Notes under the pieces: model-generated
What the model was told of the DNA's origin: nothing
The model's input: the letters and a program-made list of their open reading frames with translations, nothing else
Database searches by the model: none
DNA from: Brevibacterium picturae
Lineage (GTDB): Bacteria > Actinomycetota > Actinomycetes > Actinomycetales > Brevibacteriaceae
Assembly: GCF_030453725.1 (NCBI RefSeq)
Contig: NZ_JAKDJU010000060.1
Coordinates: 1 to 17,956 of the forward strand
Length of the DNA: 17,956 bases
Reading direction: 5' to 3'
Shown here: one piece after another, positions 1 through 6,537 of the stretch
How positions within the stretch are numbered: the first letter of the stretch is position 1
Layout: each line of letters opens with the position of its first letter
Translations under genes and position numbers: made by a program

Positions 1-1094
1 GCGATGGAATCGGCGACGGTCTGGCCGAAGAACGGCAGCTTCGCGAACACTCCGTTGGCCCAGTTCTTCAGGGCGAAGAGCTTGATCTGCTCGCGACTTC
101 CGGCATGCTTGACGGACACGAACGTGTCCTTGCCGTACTTCTCGGCCAGATCGAACGACGGCCGCCCCATGTACTCGCCGGAGATCGGCAGCGGCATGTC
201 CGAGGTCAGGATCGCCCGGCGCAGGGCCTCGAGTTCGGCGGGGCTGTCGGTTCCGACGTAGAAGGTCGTCGAGTTCTTCTGCTTGGGGAAGGTGCGAGTG
301 CGCGCAGCGAAGACCATGAGCTTGCCCGCCGACCCGGACACCTCGTGGAGGAACTTCGGATTGGCGTTGTACCGGGCGGGTGAGTCGGTGATCTCGCGGA
401 CGTGCTCGCCGTATTCGGTCTCCGTGGTGTCCTCCGGCGCAGGCGTGACATCGGCGGGGTCCCAGTCGCCGCGCTGCAGTCGATCGAGGATGTGGGCCGG
501 ATCCTCACCGAGGCTGATGCCCAGATGGTTGACGAGTTCGACCTTGCCCGCCTCGTTGACTCGGGCGAAGATCGCATGCTTCGTGAACGCCGGGCCCTTG
601 CGGATCTGGCTGCCGCCGGAGTTGTTCGCGAGGCCGCCGATGACCGAGGCGCCGATCGAGGACGAGCCGATCACCGAGTGCGGTTCCCGGTCGTGCGGGG
701 CCAGTTTGTCATCGAGCTCGTGGAGGGTCGAACCGGCCAGGCAGACGGCTTCACGTGCGTCGTTGATGAGGTGGATCTGATTGATCCGCAGCGTCGAGAT
801 GATGACGATCTCACGATCATAGTCCTGATCGCCTGGGCCCGAGCCGCCGGTCAGCCCGGTGTTCGCCGACTGCGGGATGACGATGAGGTCGTGATCGACG
901 CAGACCTGCAGCGCCCGCCACATGTCGACGAGGCTGCCGGGCCTGAGGACGGCGAGCACGTTGCCGCCGCCGAAACGGTTGCCTTTGGCGTACGGTGCGG
1001 TGGCGCGCGCCGAGGTGAGCACGTGCCTCTTGCCCATGATGCCGACGAAGGCGCTGATGGCAGGTGATGAGGGCTGGCGTGATTGTCCGAGCAT
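1..1094 (-). CDS. dld: Quinone-dependent D-lactate dehydrogenase, N-terminal part (cut by left window edge)
   Basis: Membrane-associated flavoenzyme that oxidises D-lactate to pyruvate and passes electrons to quinone. The 364 visible codons hold the PCMH-type FAD-binding domain: VIPQSANTGLTGGSGPGD at about residues 72-89, then IGASVIGGLANNSGGSQIRK at about 147-166, a block typical of Dld rather than of GlcD-type glycolate oxidases. The family is about 570 residues long, so roughly the last third, including most of the membrane-binding and cap region, lies outside the window. The ATG at 1092-1094 is preceded by AGGGA about 8 nt upstream. The gene lies 120 bp downstream of rarA on the same strand, with a C-rich tandem repeat between them. 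No lactate permease or LldR-type regulator is visible. The ORF is open to the left edge, so the partial state is a window effect, not decay. Confidence 0.93.
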   Translation of the reverse strand, partial: MLGQSRQPSSPAISAFVGIMGKRHVLTSARATAPYAKGNRFGGGNVLAVLRPGSLVDMWRALQVCVDHDLIVIPQSANTGLTGGSGPGDQDYDREIVIISTLRINQIHLINDAREAVCLAGSTLHELDDKLAPHDREPHSVIGSSSIGASVIGGLANNSGGSQIRKGPAFTKHAIFARVNEAGKVELVNHLGISLGEDPAHILDRLQRGDWDPADVTPAPEDTTETEYGEHVREITDSPARYNANPKFLHEVSGSAGKLMVFAARTRTFPKQKNSTTFYVGTDSPAELEALRRAILTSDMPLPISGEYMGRPSFDLAEKYGKDTFVSVKHAGSREQIKLFALKNWANGVFAKLPFFGQTVADSI

Positions 1095-1143
1095 GGTGTC
1101 GTTCCCTATCCGGTCGTTGCGAGTTGCTGTGGTCTGCGAGTGC

Positions 1144-1197
1144 GGTGGCTGTGGCTGCGGTGGTGGCTGTGGTTGCGGTGGTTGCGGTGGTTGCGGA
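1144..1197. repeat. Tandem 9-bp repeat, six in-phase copies, between rarA and dld
   Basis: Six consecutive 9-mers on the plus strand follow the pattern GGTKGCKGT. The last three are GGTTGCGGT, GGTTGCGGT and GGTTGCGGA; the first three are degenerate versions. On the strand transcribed for rarA and dld the block reads CCGCAACCA-like, so the RNA would be C-rich, G-poor and little structured. It fills most of the 120-bp gap between the rarA stop codon and the dld ribosome binding site. Confidence 0.85.
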
Positions 1198-1214
1198 TGC
1201 CGCCGAGGTGGCCC

Positions 1215-2543
1215 CTACGTTTTGGATCCGTCGTCGGCTTCGTCCTTCGCCCGTTTCTGAGCGCGCATCCGATGCCATTCGGACAGCTTGTCGCCGATGA
1301 CGCGTTCGTAGCCGTTGCCGGTGGGCTTGTACAGTCGCTCCGGCTCCATCTCCTCGGGGAAGTAGTTGGCCCCGGAGAAACCTCCCTGCGTGTGCGGATC
1401 ATACTCGTAGCCTTCCCCATAGCCGAGGTTCTTCATCAGCTTCGTCGGGGCGTTGAGGATATTCGCCGGCGGCATGAGTGAGCCGGTCTTCTTCGCCAGC
1501 CTCGTTGCGGCGTTGAACGCCGAGTAGACCGCGACGGACTTCGGTGCGGTCGACAGGTACACGACGGCTTGGGCGATGGCGAGTTCGCCTTCGGGAGACC
1601 CGAGCCTTTCGTACACGTCCCACGCCGCCAGCGCCTGGTGGACGGCCTGCGGGTCAGCGATCGCAATGTCCTCGTTGGCGAATCTGACCAGTCGCCGAGC
1701 GATGTACAGGGGATCTTCCCCGCCGTCGAGCATCCGCGCCAGCCAGTACAGGGACGCGTCGGGGTCGGAGCCGCGCATGGACTTATGCAGGGCAGAGATG
1801 AGGTTGTAGTGGCCTTCCTGGCCCTTGTCGTAGATCGGCGCGCGCTGCTGAACCAGGTCAGCTAAGCCAGAGGTATCGAGCGTCTCGCTGACAGTCTGGA
1901 GCTGCTCGATGAGGTTGAGCAGATAACGGTCGTCCCCGTCGGACATGGACACCAATGCCTGCCGCGCCTGCCCCTCGAGCGGAAGCTGTTTGCCGGCGGC
2001 CTCCTCAGCGCGTTCGATGAGGGTGGTCAGCGTCGGCTCGTCGAGGCGCCTGAGGACGAAGACCTGACAGCGAGAGAGCAGAGCTGAGTTGAGTTCGAAG
2101 CTGGGGTTCTCCGTGGTGGCACCGACGAGAACGACGGTTCCGTCCTCGACATAGGGGAGGAAGGAGTCCTGCTGGGCGCGGTTGAAGCGGTGGATCTCGT
2201 CGACGAACAGCAGTGTGCCCTGACCGATCTCTCGCCGTTTGGCGGCAGCCTGGAAGATCTTGCGGAGTTCGGAGACACCCGAGAAGGTCGCCGAGACTGG
2301 TTCGAAGGCGAGGCCGGTGTGATCGGCGAGCAGGCGTGCGATGGTGGTCTTGCCACAGCCGGGCGGCCCCCACAGCACCATCGAGACCAGTCGACGCTCG
2401 GCGACCATCCGGCCAATCGGTGCGTCGTGCCCGAGGAGGTGCTCTTGCCCCAGCACATCCCCGAGGGTCTCCGGGCGCAGACGGTCAGCGAGGGGCCGCC
2501 CGACGTCGTCGGGTTCAAACAATGACGGCGGTTCCTGGCTCAC
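1215..2543 (-). CDS. rarA: Replication-associated recombination protein A (RarA/MgsA/WRNIP1-type AAA+ ATPase)
   Basis: AAA+ ATPase related to clamp-loader subunits and RuvB that acts at stalled replication forks. The 442-residue product has the family's usual length. Visible motifs: Walker A GPPGCGKTT at 59-67, Walker B LLFVDEIH at 111-118 followed by RFNRAQQDSFLP, sensor-1 region GATTENPSFELN at 141-152, and the arginine-finger region LLSRCQVF near R158. The C-terminal half carries the RarA-specific MRGSDPDASLYWLARMLDGG block and the oligomerisation domain. The open frame runs upstream to 2906 but that part is low-complexity and not family-like. I chose the GTG at 2541-2543 because GGAGGT lies 6 nt upstream and the product then begins SQEPPSLFEPDD, as in homologues. 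A start at an upstream in-frame ATG is less likely. Confidence 0.96.
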   Translation of the reverse strand: MSQEPPSLFEPDDVGRPLADRLRPETLGDVLGQEHLLGHDAPIGRMVAERRLVSMVLWGPPGCGKTTIARLLADHTGLAFEPVSATFSGVSELRKIFQAAAKRREIGQGTLLFVDEIHRFNRAQQDSFLPYVEDGTVVLVGATTENPSFELNSALLSRCQVFVLRRLDEPTLTTLIERAEEAAGKQLPLEGQARQALVSMSDGDDRYLLNLIEQLQTVSETLDTSGLADLVQQRAPIYDKGQEGHYNLISALHKSMRGSDPDASLYWLARMLDGGEDPLYIARRLVRFANEDIAIADPQAVHQALAAWDVYERLGSPEGELAIAQAVVYLSTAPKSVAVYSAFNAATRLAKKTGSLMPPANILNAPTKLMKNLGYGEGYEYDPHTQGGFSGANYFPEEMEPERLYKPTGNGYERVIGDKLSEWHRMRAQKRAKDEADDGSKT

Positions 2544-2673
2544 GGTGTCACCTCCATGTTCATAGCCTCGGTGCATCGATGGTTGCGCTGTTGCGGGCTG
2601 CCGTTCACGCTGGTACGGCTCAGTTTTCATCCTAGTTCCGTGGGGCAAGGGCCAGCCGTTCGATTCGCGGCCC

Positions 2674-3924
2674 TCACCACGGCCGGGTCGACGAGCGTGC
2701 CACCAGGCCGAGGCAGAGCAGACAGATCGCTGCGAGCACCGCCAAGGAGACGGCATAGGGCACGACCGGCAGGAGGGCTGCGAGCACGGTGGGCAGCAGG
2801 AACCCTGAGTAGGCCAGCGAGTAGTACACTCCGGTGATCCCGGCGAGGTCGTCCGGTTCGGCGATCGCCTGGACGAGAATGAGCCCGGCGACGACGCAGA
2901 TGCCATACGCGATGCCCAGGACGATGGCCACGACGAAGGCGAGGATCGGATCGGCGACCAGCGCAGCCACCACGGCGAGCGCCATGCCGACGGTCATCAG
3001 CACGAGACCGACGACGAGTGCGCGCCCGCCGGTCCACCGGTTGATTCGCGGAACGCTGTTCTGCACGAGCGCCCCTGCTCCCAGGGTGGCGACGGTGAGC
3101 ACGGTCGCGTACAGCGTCGTCCACTCCCCCAGCTCGTCCTGGACCAGTGCCGGCATGACCGCGTAGGCGATTCCGGCGGCCCCGAAGACCCATGGGGCCG
3201 CCGGAATGATGAGTTGGACGAAGGTGCGGTGGCCGACCAAGGGGATCCGCAGACCCCTCCACCAGTGCTGACTCGAGCGCTGGCCCTTCGCCAGGGATTC
3301 GGGCGCGCTGAGCAGAATGAGCAGGGCCACGACGTTGAGCAGTCCGTGCACCGCGTAGGGGATCATCTCAGGCAGGGGTCCCCATTGGGCCAGGCAGCCG
3401 GTGACCGCAGCACCGACGGCGAACCCCATGGTCAGAGTCAGTGCCGGGCGGCGAGCGCCGGCGGTGATGTTGGCCTTGAGATCGAACGGCGGGGCTGAGA
3501 GCTCCTTGATCCAGCTCGTGCCCACCGACATCGCGACCCCGACGCCGACGCCGGCGAGCACGCGCCCCGCGCACAGCAGCCAGAAGAGGTCGGCACCGAG
3601 GCCGAGGAGGACGCTGCCGAGGATCGCCGCGATCGCTCCGGCGATGAGGATCGGTTTGCGTCCGCGTCGATCCGACAGCGCCGAGGCGATCAGAAGTCCT
3701 GGTACCAGTCCTCCGACGTACATGCCCAGCAGGAGGTTGGCCTGCCAGATGGCGTAGCCGCCGTCGGCTTCGTACATGTGCACGAGTGGGGTGAAGTGGT
3801 TGCCACCCCACGCGAGCAGGAAGATGGCGGGTGCGACGCGAAGCCAAGCACCACCTCGGCGAGGGTGAGGTTCGTGGTCAGCGACTGTCGGTGCCTGTGC
3901 GGTCAGTGCGGGATTGGATTTCAT
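2674..3924 (-). CDS. MFS transporter, GntR-linked, substrate unknown
   Basis: Major facilitator superfamily membrane carrier of 416 residues, with hydrophobic segments consistent with 12 transmembrane helices. After a polar N-terminal tail of about 28 residues comes WLRVAPAIFLLAWGGNHFTP. The MFS motif between helices 2 and 3 is clear (SALSDRRGRKPIL), and GRVLAGVGVGVAMSVGTSW fits helices 4-5. The start ATG (3922-3924) overlaps the stop of the upstream gntR gene as TGATG, and no separate Shine-Dalgarno is evident, so translational coupling is likely. A GTG one codon upstream (3925-3927) is an alternative start. The gene pair suggests that the GntR protein controls this transporter. The substrate cannot be deduced, and import versus export is open. 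Confidence 0.9.
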   Translation of the reverse strand: MKSNPALTAQAPTVADHEPHPRRGGAWLRVAPAIFLLAWGGNHFTPLVHMYEADGGYAIWQANLLLGMYVGGLVPGLLIASALSDRRGRKPILIAGAIAAILGSVLLGLGADLFWLLCAGRVLAGVGVGVAMSVGTSWIKELSAPPFDLKANITAGARRPALTLTMGFAVGAAVTGCLAQWGPLPEMIPYAVHGLLNVVALLILLSAPESLAKGQRSSQHWWRGLRIPLVGHRTFVQLIIPAAPWVFGAAGIAYAVMPALVQDELGEWTTLYATVLTVATLGAGALVQNSVPRINRWTGGRALVVGLVLMTVGMALAVVAALVADPILAFVVAIVLGIAYGICVVAGLILVQAIAEPDDLAGITGVYYSLAYSGFLLPTVLAALLPVVPYAVSLAVLAAICLLCLGLVARSSTRPW

Positions 3925-4598
3925 CACTTGCTGTTCTGGGGAAAATGGGAGGCCTTGATGTGCAGGCGGACGAGCTTGCCGAACTCCGTGGCGTCACCAC
4001 GCTCGGCGAGGTCGGTGAGTTCGGCGTGCTCGTCGAAGAGTGGGTCGAGTGGGTTCGGGTTGTCGATGACGACCTGATAGGTCAGCCGGGCCAGGCGTGG
4101 TCCCATGGTGGACAGCATTTCGTCGACGACCCCGTTGCCGCCGCTGCGGATGATGCGGGCATGAAAGGCATAGTCGAAACTGGCGAAGTCGAGCGAATGC
4201 TCGGCTTCCAGCGCCTTCTGCTGCCGGTCGAGAAGGGTGCGCAGGTCTCTCGCCAAGGGCGCGAAGTCGCTGTCGACAGTGAACATTTGGACGGCATCGA
4301 TCTCGAACATCGCACGCACGGCAAGCAGATCTCGGCGTTCCTGGCGCGTGACGGTCGTGACGATGGCCCCCTTCTTCGGCACGAGGCGAACGAGTCGCCA
4401 GCGTTCGAGTTGAAGCATCGCTTCACGCGCCGGGGTTCGGCTGGCCTTCTGCGCCTCAGCGAGTTCGGCCTCGGTGAGGAACTGGCCCGGCTCGTAGCGC
4501 TGCTCGATGATCTCGCGGGCGGCCCACGCAGCTATCCGCGCAGCGATCGGAGAAGAATCGTCGGTGCTTTCCCACGGGAGCGTCAGCAGATGGTTCAT
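3924..4598 (-). CDS. GntR-family transcriptional regulator, FadR/FCD subfamily
   Basis: DNA-binding regulator of 224 residues. The N-terminal winged HTH is at about residues 17-80 (GQFLTEAELAEAQKASRTPAREAMLQLE... then RLVPKKGAIV, the wing). The all-helical FCD effector domain follows, with the FDYAFHARIIRSGGN segment and later FDEHAEL and LVRLHIKASH, which hold the Asp/His residues that bind a metal in this family. The stop overlaps the start of the downstream MFS gene, so the two form an operon. GGAGG lies only 1 nt before the ATG, too close to act as a normal ribosome binding site, whereas TAGCGT (4605-4610 on the complement) sits 6 nt before it, pointing to a leaderless mRNA. A palindrome immediately upstream is a candidate autoregulatory operator. 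The effector is probably a small carboxylic acid, by analogy with the family only. Confidence 0.92.
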   Translation of the reverse strand: MNHLLTLPWESTDDSSPIAARIAAWAAREIIEQRYEPGQFLTEAELAEAQKASRTPAREAMLQLERWRLVRLVPKKGAIVTTVTRQERRDLLAVRAMFEIDAVQMFTVDSDFAPLARDLRTLLDRQQKALEAEHSLDFASFDYAFHARIIRSGGNGVVDEMLSTMGPRLARLTYQVVIDNPNPLDPLFDEHAELTDLAERGDATEFGKLVRLHIKASHFPQNSK

Positions 4599-4604
4599 GC
4601 CTCC

Positions 4605-4610
4605 ACGCTA
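4605..4610 (-). promoter_or_regulatory. Candidate -10 hexamer of a leaderless gntR promoter
   Basis: TAGCGT on the minus strand, fitting actinobacterial TANNNT, lies 6 nt before the gntR ATG. Transcription would therefore start at or very near the start codon. No good -35 is visible, and the palindrome occupies the spacer. Confidence 0.45.
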
Positions 4611-4637
4611 TCAGATGCATGCATTGATAGATGCATG
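4609..4637. promoter_or_regulatory. Candidate GntR operator: ATGCATGCAT palindrome plus a second half copy
   Basis: TATCA and TGATA arms flank a perfect 10-bp palindrome ATGCATGCAT (4615-4624), with one extra base breaking outer symmetry. GATGCATG then recurs at 4630-4637, giving a direct repeat of the 4614-4621 core. The element lies between the proposed -10 (TAGCGT) and the -35 zone of the gntR promoter, where a bound repressor would block transcription. Binding by this GntR protein is inferred from position and symmetry. Confidence 0.6.
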
Positions 4638-4747
4638 AAATCGCTACCAGGCGTGAATATCAATGATCCTTGGCGCTCGGACGTCAAGGATGGCTTCCCT
4701 TCAGTGTGAAGAATCATTGACATCGCAATCGGACCACGGGAGGCAGG

Positions 4748-5122
4748 ATGGAAGTTCAGACGTCGAGCCTCAAACAGGTTCGCAAGGCGGCCGGCTGCAC
4801 GCAGGCTCAGCTCGCCCACCTCACAGGCGTAGCGCGCCAGAGGATCATCTCGCTCAAGAAGGAATCATGGCGAACACCCGCCAACACAAGCTCAAGCGGG
4901 CCCGCCTCGAGGCTGCGCGGGCGACCGAGGTCGAGGACGAGGACTGGACCCCGCATCACCCGCGACAAAACGACCCGCTGCATCGGGGTGAAGTGGCACT
5001 ACCTGCATGCGATGCGCGGCGCAGCGACAACCGAGCGGAGCTGCCAAGGTGCACGGCCACCTCGGCGGCTCCCGTTCCGGCCAGAAAACGCCACACGCGG
5101 CGAGCTCATTTCAGGTTGCTGA
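4748..5122 (+). CDS. Small XRE-type HTH ORF, probably degenerate
   Basis: The ATG has GGGAGG 5-6 nt upstream. Residues 8-39 (LKQVRKAAGCTQAQLAHL then TGVARQRIISLKKE) resemble a Cro/C1-type helix-turn-helix. After about residue 40 the product becomes Arg/Pro/Ser-rich without a recognisable domain. Third-position GC suggests that the coding frame changes repeatedly: high in this frame to about 4865, then in the frame beginning with the ATG at 4867 (MANTRQHKLKRARLEAARA) to about 4955, then back in this frame over ITRDKTTRCIGVKWHYLHAM, then in a third frame near 5050-5105. This looks like a regulator fragment plus another gene broken by indels. The 3' end overlaps the tail of the opposite FAD oxidase gene by 17 bp. 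It could still make a short HTH protein, so I keep it as a low-confidence CDS. Confidence 0.4.
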   Translation: MEVQTSSLKQVRKAAGCTQAQLAHLTGVARQRIISLKKESWRTPANTSSSGPASRLRGRPRSRTRTGPRITRDKTTRCIGVKWHYLHAMRGAATTERSCQGARPPRRLPFRPENATRGELISGC

Positions 5123-6425
5123 AGTTCCCGCGGAAAACTCCGGTCGAGTCTCGTTCCTCCTTGAGTCGACGCAACCGCACAAGGGACTCTTCGGGCAGAG
5201 CGTCGGCGAGGCTCTCGCTCGGGTTGAGAAACGTCACGGGTTTGCGACCGGTCGTCGGCAGAGCCTGGGCCAGCTCTGCCTGCTTCGCCGTGATCGACTC
5301 GGCAACCTCCTCGGTGGTGGGCAGTCCGAACATGTAGACGCTGAACTGTTCTCTCAGGGCGCCGTGCGGATTGTCGCTCGGCCGGGCCAGGGCCCCGCCC
5401 AGGTGTCTGACCTGCACCGACAGCAGAGGAACAATGGGCGTTTCGAGCAGTGCGTCAAGGGCTGCGTCATCGAGTGAGGTGCGCAATTTCGCGCGGGCGC
5501 TGCCGGGAGTAGGATCGGTCGGTTCGGCGGTGATTGCCCCCAGATCTGCCACGCTCATCGGTGCGCGGGTGTCCGAAAGCGGTGCCGGCAATGCTTCGGT
5601 CGCGCGCATCAGACTGCGGGCCTCCGCCTCCGAGCCGAGGTAGGTCGAGTCGATGGCGACCATCGGTTCGGTTCCCGGGAAGCTGAGGAGCTCCAACCAC
5701 AGGTTCAGAGTCTCCGGGGCGGTTGCCGTCAACGACCGGAACACCTCGGCGACCTCCCTGGCATGGGCGACCGGCCAGAGTTGGCGCCCGCCGAACACCT
5801 CCGGGGCCTCGTGCAGTTGGACTTCGAGTCCGGTGACGATGACGAGTTCGCTTCCCGCGCCTCGCAGTGCCCAGAACAGGTTGGGGTCCGTATCCCCTGT
5901 GATGCGGCGGGCCTGCCCCTCGGCATCGACGATGTCGAAGGCGCGGATGCCCTCACCCACCCACCCGAAGGATCGCCCGAACCAGCTCAGGCCACCTCCA
6001 AGGGCGACTCCTGCCACCGTCACTACCGGGGAGCTGCCCGGCAACCCGGTCAGTCCGTGCTCGGCCGCTGCGGCCTGCAGGTCCCCGGCCTTCGTCCCGG
6101 ATCCAATCGTTGCCGTTCGCTGGATGGGGTCGATGGCGATCTGGTTGAGTCGGGTGGTCCGCAGCAGAATCGCTCCGCTGGCCCGTCCGGTCGCGCCGTG
6201 ACCAGACGGCTGGGTGGCGATCGACAGGCCCTTAGCCCGGGCACAGCGCACGAGGCTGCTGATGTCGTCAGGGTCAGCAGGCTCGACCACGGCGAGGACA
6301 CCTTGGTCGATGGCGCGATTCCACGGCCTGTGGATCTCGTCGAATTCGGGGCTGTCGGGAACCCAGACGCCGCCCTGGACAGCGGCTCGAAGCTCGTCAA
6401 GAATGGTTGTCGGCAGAACAGTCAC
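5106..6425 (-). CDS. FAD-binding (PCMH/berberine-bridge-type) oxidoreductase
   Basis: Predicted soluble flavin oxidase of 439 residues. The FAD-binding PCMH domain spans about 40-210: LAVVEPADPDDISSLVRCA, then TQPSGHGATGR with His76 in the position that is covalently attached to FAD in this family, then GVALGGGLSWFGRSFGWVGE at 139-158 and DPNLFWALRGAGSELVIVT. The Cys that forms the second FAD bond in bicovalent enzymes is replaced (GWVGE, near residue 157), so a single His-linked or non-covalent FAD is expected. The C-terminus ends in GVFRGNFSNLK, a variant of the usual BBE tail. GTG start at 6423-6425 with AAGGAG 5 nt upstream. The gene is divergent from the ECF sigma gene, and a near match to the ECF41 promoter faces it. 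The substrate is unknown; sugars, alcohols and aromatic compounds are all possible. Confidence 0.9.
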   Translation of the reverse strand: MTVLPTTILDELRAAVQGGVWVPDSPEFDEIHRPWNRAIDQGVLAVVEPADPDDISSLVRCARAKGLSIATQPSGHGATGRASGAILLRTTRLNQIAIDPIQRTATIGSGTKAGDLQAAAAEHGLTGLPGSSPVVTVAGVALGGGLSWFGRSFGWVGEGIRAFDIVDAEGQARRITGDTDPNLFWALRGAGSELVIVTGLEVQLHEAPEVFGGRQLWPVAHAREVAEVFRSLTATAPETLNLWLELLSFPGTEPMVAIDSTYLGSEAEARSLMRATEALPAPLSDTRAPMSVADLGAITAEPTDPTPGSARAKLRTSLDDAALDALLETPIVPLLSVQVRHLGGALARPSDNPHGALREQFSVYMFGLPTTEEVAESITAKQAELAQALPTTGRKPVTFLNPSESLADALPEESLVRLRRLKEERDSTGVFRGNFSNLK

Positions 6426-6491
6426 AATGACTCCTTGGCTGGTGTTGGTGCGAATGACAATCAGACCGACTCATGCCGGACCTACCCATAA

Positions 6492-6518
6492 GTCGTTCCC
6501 CACCACAGAAATGTGACG
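6492..6518 (-). promoter_or_regulatory. Candidate ECF41-type promoter driving the FAD oxidase gene
   Basis: On the minus strand CGTCACA (6512-6518) is followed after exactly 16 nt by CGAC (6492-6495). The promoter motif known for ECF41 sigma factors is TGTCACA in the -35 region and CGTC in the -10 region, so the match is 6/7 and 3/4. It lies about 67 bp upstream of the oxidase GTG and points away from the divergent sigma gene. The pairing with this sigma factor is inferred. Confidence 0.6.
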
Positions 6519-6537
6519 AGCCACCACCAGGACAACC

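Noticed and set aside
402..1067. 221-residue plus-strand ORF antisense to dld
   Set aside because: Shadow frame of a clearly conserved gene; Arg/Asp/Ala-rich product with no domain.
1144..1197. Possible CRISPR-like array
   Set aside because: 9-bp units are contiguous, without spacers, and no cas gene is present.
2544..2906. Upstream extension of the rarA frame to 2906
   Set aside because: It overlaps the MFS gene end, has Ser/Cys/Pro-rich non-homologous residues, and the GTG at 2543 has a strong ribosome binding site.
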